This document shows, piece after piece, positions 23,508 through 27,431 of a DNA stretch of 27,431 nucleotides (positions are counted from its first letter, which is position 1; each line of letters opens with the position of its first letter). Location: assembly GCA_046302135.1 (NCBI GenBank), contig JBKCIQ010000186.1, positions 1 to 27,431 on the forward strand. The letters are read 5' to 3'. The notes beneath the pieces were generated by a model, which was not told where the DNA came from, searched no databases, and saw only the letters and a program-made list of their open reading frames with translations. A program made the position numbers and the translations under genes. The DNA comes from AM-1111 sp046302135. Lineage in GTDB: Bacteria; Bacteroidota; Bacteroidia; B-17B0; Aurantibacillaceae.

Positions 23508-26500
23508 TATTTATTGTTTTGATCGGGTTCCTTTTCAAATATATTTTCGTTTTTCGTGTTGTTGAAATCAATTTCAGGTAATGCATTATTTTTGTTTTCG
23601 TTCGGGTCGGGATTCTGCAATTTTTTCAATTCTTCAAACTTTAACTTTGCCTCATTAATCAGGTTTTGGTCGTTTTGACTTTCAATAATTGTTTGCAACA
23701 GCGCCTCTGCATCACTGAATTTTTTTTGAGCAACATATGAGTCACTCATTATTAGTAGTCCCTTGGTCATCCACGTCTTATTTGAATATTTATAACTCAT
23801 CAGTTTATCAATTGTTTTTTCAACTTCGGTATGATCTCCAATCTTCTGATATATAGTAGCAATGTAGTACAAAGCTTCTGCTCCTTGTTCACTTTGTGCA
23901 TTTTTATAAATTAAATTAAAATCTTCAAGTGCTTCATTGAGCTTTTCAGTTTGGTAATAACACTGCGAACGGATTTTTCTTGCTTCCCAAATCTGTTCTT
24001 GTTTGGCCTTAATATCTGCAATAACTAGGGTAGCATTTTGTGCTGCCTTTTCAAAATTTTTAATGTTCCATGAACAACGCATCGCATTTACTTTTGAGTT
24101 ACAGATGGTTTGTGGATCAGTTGCTATCTGTATCAGATTCTCATAAAGTGGTAAAGCTTCTATGTATTGTCCGTTTTTATTAAGGATAAAAGAAGCTTTG
24201 GTTAAGGCATTTTCAGTCATAGAATTCGGCTTTTGCTTAATAAGAAATAAGTAACACTGAAGTGATTTTTCGAAATCATTTTTAGCAAAAGCGCATTCTG
24301 CGAGCCAGAAATTTATTTCCTGTATGTTGGGACCATCCGGAAATTTAGAAATGTACTTTTCACATTCAATAATGCTTTCTTCACAATTTTGCTTTACGGA
24401 ATATTTATCTTTTGCCTTCTGATAATAGGCATCCTCTAATTCATCCTTGTTTACCGGAATTCCATATTGTTGAGCAATGTTTTCCCATTCTTCCATTTTT
24501 CCTTGCGCCATCAGAATTGCTTTTATACCGGGAATTGCAGTTAATTGTGATTCCTGTGATTTTGGGTCCTTTTTAAGGATTTCAATAAAAAAGTTGTAGG
24601 CTTTTTCTTTATCGTTAAGATTGTTGTACAAAACTGCAATTTGGGCTTTAATCGAATTTTCCATTCCACTTTCCGGGAATTTCTCGATATAGGAATTATA
24701 CCACACTATGGCTGTTTCATATTGAGTTTCTCTGACATATGATTCGGCTATCTCTAGGTATGCACTTTTTAGCAAACTTGATTTGGGAAATTTTTCAATT
24801 AATCCTTTAAGGTCAATTATTTTTTCCTGATAGTTTTTTTGTCTGCCACTACATATTGCTTTCTGATACATACAATATTCAACGTCAGTTTTTCCAAGTT
24901 GTATTGCATGTTCGTAATTGTCCGCGGCATTCCCGAAGTCATTTTTTATGAACCAGCAATCTCCAAGCCTTGCCGCAGCGTCTGACATTTTTGAAAGATC
25001 GCTTTCTTTTTTAAGATACAGGTCAAAATAATTTCTCGCTTTTTCATAATCTTTAAGTGCGTAGTAGCAATAACCAATGTTGTAATTAGATAATTCAAAT
25101 TCAGGAAACGCGGCCGACACAGCATTCGACTGAAAATTTTTAAATTTTTCTACCGCATCTGTGTAGTTCTTTTGCCGGTATTTTATCTCTCCTTCCCAAA
25201 ATGTAGAAATCGCACTAATTTTTGCATCTGCCCCTTTAGTTTTTGCGATTGAAAAATAATATTGAGCAGAGTCGTAGTTGCCTTTATTGAAACTAAGTGT
25301 TCCAAGATTCCAAGCCATTCTTGAGTAAACATTTTTTAATTCAGGTCCCGGATTATCGATTTTATCGATGGACTGCATTGCTGCTTTATAATTTTTTGTG
25401 CAGCTGAAGACATTGATCAAATATTTATAGGCATCCTCTTTTCTATTTGATCTCGGAAATTTTTCAATGAATAAGTTGAATGCTGTTATGGCATCATTAA
25501 ATGGACTCATCGATAATTCGTAACTCAATTTTGCATAGTTGAACAAAGCATCTTCTTTTATGTTCTCATCGTTTCCAGACTTATAAGCACTGAAAAACGA
25601 ATTTATAGCTTTGTTTTTTTCATTTGTTTTAAGTTGGCAATCTGCTAAATGATACCATGCGGATTGATCCAGTGTGTCATTTGAGCCAATTGAAATTGAA
25701 AAATAATTTTTGGCTTCATTGATCATACCCGTCTTGTAGTAACAATACCCTAATACATAGTTGTCGGGTTGCCTGTTGCCATCGAATTGTTTAAGGAATG
25801 GAATAGCCTCGTTGAACTTTCCTTTTTTATAAAATGATTCGCCAATTATTTTACAGATCTCTTCCCTTTTCAGTGCCTTCAAAGTATCGTTTAGTAGACT
25901 TGGGGCTAGGCTTATTACACTATCATACTTAGTTTGAACAAAATAAATTTGAGAAATGTAATAAGGAACAACAGGACCGAAAATTTTATTTTTCATTAGC
26001 CTCCTTAAACCCTCTATTGCAGTTTCGTAATTTTTTTCAAGGTAAGCAATGTGTGAGAAGTAATAATTTGCGGGGTCGGCGTATTTGTTATTGATATCTT
26101 TTATTTCATATAAATCAAGTTTTGCCTTCTCAAAGTTTCCTTTTTCATAATAAGAGTAACCTCTTTTAAAATATAGTTCAGCAAGATCTTCCCCGCTGAG
26201 ATCAAAAGCGTCGACCTTTTCCAACCATTTAATTACCTCATCATATTTTTTCTTTCTGAAATTCGATTTACCTAGATAAAAGTAGGCCCATTTAATTCTG
26301 TTACTGCCCGGATGATTTTTAATGAACTGCTTGAATCTCCACTCACCGTCTTTGTGGAATAATTCCAAGGCACATGCAGCAGCAAAAAATTCTGCATCAA
26401 TCCTATTTAGAGAGTTAGTTTTTCTTTTTTCAAGTGAAAGGTACCTATTAAACGATTCTTGAGCTGCGTTATATAACTTCTTATCAAAAAGCTCCAAACC

Positions 26501-26611
26501 TTTCTGATATTCATGTTCATGATCTAAATAAGTAAGGGTTTTCTGAGCGTGGCTGATTAACGAAATTCCTGTGAAAATAAAAGCTAGAATTATGTATTTT
26601 AAGTCTTTCAC
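23507..26611 (-). CDS. Large periplasmic TPR-repeat protein
   Basis: This 1034-residue protein begins with a signal peptide (LAFIFTGISLISHAQ, cleavage after residue 22). Almost all of the rest, about 33-1000, is made of tetratricopeptide repeats, roughly 20 or more, with the usual A/G-x-x-Y-Y and F-x-x-A spacing (for instance AELYFKRGYSYYEKGNFEKAK near 160-180 and EALYYIATIYQKIGD near 930). The tail from about 1005 is Asn/Asp/Glu-rich and probably disordered. Such superhelical scaffolds bind other proteins, so it is likely the periplasmic partner of the outer-membrane barrel encoded directly downstream with a one-base stop/start overlap. The gene is divergent from ftsE, 144 bp apart. No catalytic motif is present; assembly, cell-wall or secretion roles are all possible. 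Confidence 0.88.
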   Translation of the reverse strand: MKDLKYIILAFIFTGISLISHAQKTLTYLDHEHEYQKGLELFDKKLYNAAQESFNRYLSLEKRKTNSLNRIDAEFFAAACALELFHKDGEWRFKQFIKNHPGSNRIKWAYFYLGKSNFRKKKYDEVIKWLEKVDAFDLSGEDLAELYFKRGYSYYEKGNFEKAKLDLYEIKDINNKYADPANYYFSHIAYLEKNYETAIEGLRRLMKNKIFGPVVPYYISQIYFVQTKYDSVISLAPSLLNDTLKALKREEICKIIGESFYKKGKFNEAIPFLKQFDGNRQPDNYVLGYCYYKTGMINEAKNYFSISIGSNDTLDQSAWYHLADCQLKTNEKNKAINSFFSAYKSGNDENIKEDALFNYAKLSYELSMSPFNDAITAFNLFIEKFPRSNRKEDAYKYLINVFSCTKNYKAAMQSIDKIDNPGPELKNVYSRMAWNLGTLSFNKGNYDSAQYYFSIAKTKGADAKISAISTFWEGEIKYRQKNYTDAVEKFKNFQSNAVSAAFPEFELSNYNIGYCYYALKDYEKARNYFDLYLKKESDLSKMSDAAARLGDCWFIKNDFGNAADNYEHAIQLGKTDVEYCMYQKAICSGRQKNYQEKIIDLKGLIEKFPKSSLLKSAYLEIAESYVRETQYETAIVWYNSYIEKFPESGMENSIKAQIAVLYNNLNDKEKAYNFFIEILKKDPKSQESQLTAIPGIKAILMAQGKMEEWENIAQQYGIPVNKDELEDAYYQKAKDKYSVKQNCEESIIECEKYISKFPDGPNIQEINFWLAECAFAKNDFEKSLQCYLFLIKQKPNSMTENALTKASFILNKNGQYIEALPLYENLIQIATDPQTICNSKVNAMRCSWNIKNFEKAAQNATLVIADIKAKQEQIWEARKIRSQCYYQTEKLNEALEDFNLIYKNAQSEQGAEALYYIATIYQKIGDHTEVEKTIDKLMSYKYSNKTWMTKGLLIMSDSYVAQKKFSDAEALLQTIIESQNDQNLINEAKLKFEELKKLQNPDPNENKNNALPEIDFNNTKNENIFEKEPDQNNK

Positions 26612-26680
26612 AGTTTTAATTAGTTGTAAGAACGTAAAATTAAATTCGTTGTTAATGTGGACCTTAATTTGAATTTCAAG

Positions 26681-26719
26681 TTATTAACCCTTTTTTGTTA
26701 ACATTTATAACCTTTTTTT
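26681..26719. repeat. Two near-identical T-rich repeats in the TPR/ftsE intergenic region
   Basis: TTATTAACCCTTTTTT (26681-26696) and TTTATAACCTTTTTTT (26704-26719) are imperfect copies 23 bp apart, about two helical turns, with TGTTAACA between them (26696-26703). They sit in the divergent gap 26612-26755. A regulatory role is possible, but simple T-rich sequence could explain them. No exact TAnnTTTG box was found here for either gene. Confidence 0.25.
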
Positions 26720-26755
26720 ACGTCTTAGTAACACCTTCACGATTAAATTAGTTGA

Positions 26756-27431
26756 GTGAATTCAGACGAAATTGTTGTAAGTGTAAAGAATCTTGATGTC
26801 AATCAAAATGATTCTCTTGTTTTAGCTTCCGTTAATTTTTCAATTAGAAAAAGTGAGTTTGTCTATCTTTTGGGTAAAACCGGAAGTGGGAAATCCAGTT
26901 TAATGAAAATACTTTACGGTGAATTAGTGCCGGCAAAAGGGAATGCTAGCGTTGCAGGTTTTGAATTAGAGACTATCAAGAATTCTCAGATACCATTTTT
27001 ACGCAGAAAATTAGGAATTGTTTTTCAGGATTTTCAGTTGTTATCAGACCGAGATGTTACTGATAATTTAAAATTTGTGATGCGTGCTACCGGGTGGAAA
27101 GATAAAAATGAAATTGAAAAAAGAGTTGTAGAACTTCTGGCAAAAACAGGGTTAACAGGAAAGGGTAGTAAAATGATATACCAGCTTTCGGGTGGTGAAC
27201 AACAGAGAGTTGCTGTAGCTAGAGCGTTAATAAATAACCCTATTTTAATTCTTGCAGATGAACCAACAGGAAATCTCGATCCTGAAACTTCAGCTGAAAT
27301 CATGAATCTTTTTAGAGATATAACCAATAGTGGAACCGCTGTTTTATTTGCAACTCACGATTATTTGTTGTACGAGAAATTTCCGGGTAGAACGCTGAAA
27401 TGTGAAAATGGAAAATTAGTAGAGCTAGAAT
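26756..27431 (+). CDS. ftsE: Cell-division ATP-binding protein FtsE (last codon(s) beyond the right edge)
   Basis: FtsE is the cytoplasmic ATPase of the FtsEX complex, which controls peptidoglycan hydrolysis at the division septum. From GTG 26756, 225 codons are open and one base of the next codon (t) is present, so the stop is probably the next codon or soon after. GTG directly follows an in-frame TGA, and no ATG precedes Walker A, which fixes this start. Motifs: Walker A GKTGSGKSS, Q-loop VFQDFQLL, signature LSGGEQQRVAVARAL, Walker B ILILADEPTGNLD and ATHD. The Walker A form and length are those of FtsE rather than LolD or MacB. ftsX should lie elsewhere, possibly past the right edge. It is divergent from the TPR gene. 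Confidence 0.88.
   Translation, partial: MNSDEIVVSVKNLDVNQNDSLVLASVNFSIRKSEFVYLLGKTGSGKSSLMKILYGELVPAKGNASVAGFELETIKNSQIPFLRRKLGIVFQDFQLLSDRDVTDNLKFVMRATGWKDKNEIEKRVVELLAKTGLTGKGSKMIYQLSGGEQQRVAVARALINNPILILADEPTGNLDPETSAEIMNLFRDITNSGTAVLFATHDYLLYEKFPGRTLKCENGKLVELE

Noticed and set aside
26696..26703. TGTTAACA palindromes here and at 21686-21693 as a shared regulator site
   Set aside because: An 8-bp AT-rich palindrome is expected by chance at this base composition, and the surroundings differ.

Overview
The window is AT-rich and tightly packed, and reads as chromosomal DNA of a Bacteroidota bacterium, probably of the Flavobacteriales/Crocinitomicaceae type (the exact family is an inference). 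The supporting signs are type IX secretion (T9SS) C-terminal sorting domains with an xYPNPxxD/LFPNP core on secreted proteins, promoters of the Bacteroidota form TTG-N(16-21)-TAnnTTTG, weak Shine-Dalgarno sequences, and family-typical genes: a eukaryote-like single-domain proline dehydrogenase, an array of parvulin chaperones beside a MoxR ATPase, an LDH-like malate dehydrogenase, and ftsE divergent from a giant TPR protein. I see no tRNA, rRNA, insertion sequence, phage gene or CRISPR array. No gap without a gene exceeds 300 bases; the largest, 2077-2349, holds a promoter with a palindrome and otherwise AT-rich sequence in which I see nothing.

Layout, left to right. (1) 1-2076, minus strand: two related secreted proteins built from a Cys-rich, carbohydrate-binding-like domain of about 110 residues. 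The first has at least three tandem copies and runs off the left edge; the second has one copy, a second beta-rich domain and a T9SS signal. Their promoters share a palindromic operator-like site. (2) 2350-5934: proline dehydrogenase (minus) divergent from an aroB-aroA shikimate pair (plus, overlapping by 13 nt). (3) 5939-11275, minus: a 667-aa double-parvulin protein closed by a strong terminator, then a lipoprotein with a degenerate parvulin-like region, a SurA-like double-parvulin protein and a MoxR AAA+ ATPase in a close cluster. This looks like an envelope protein-folding locus. (4) 11413-13761: cdsA (plus) meets tail-to-tail a secreted PQQ-type sugar dehydrogenase with a T9SS signal (minus). 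(5) 13928-18499, plus: a 1073-aa ABCG-type transporter with a TerB-like N-terminus and an unusually large insert before its last membrane helix, followed after 9 nt and in the same frame by a MATE exporter. (6) 18547-21588, minus: mdh and gyrB, each with its own terminator. (7) 21810-26611, minus: a 1034-aa TPR protein translationally coupled (TAATG) to an outer-membrane beta-barrel, divergent from ftsE, which runs to the right edge.

The common theme is the cell envelope: secretion and sorting of surface proteins, periplasmic folding of outer-membrane proteins, phospholipid synthesis, export pumps and division. The rest is central housekeeping. No complete unknown defence or mobile system is visible. 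The parts that most deserve a second look are the paired palindromic promoters of the repeat-domain proteins, the ABCG transporter with its roughly 270-residue predicted extracytoplasmic insert, and the TPR/barrel pair beside ftsE.
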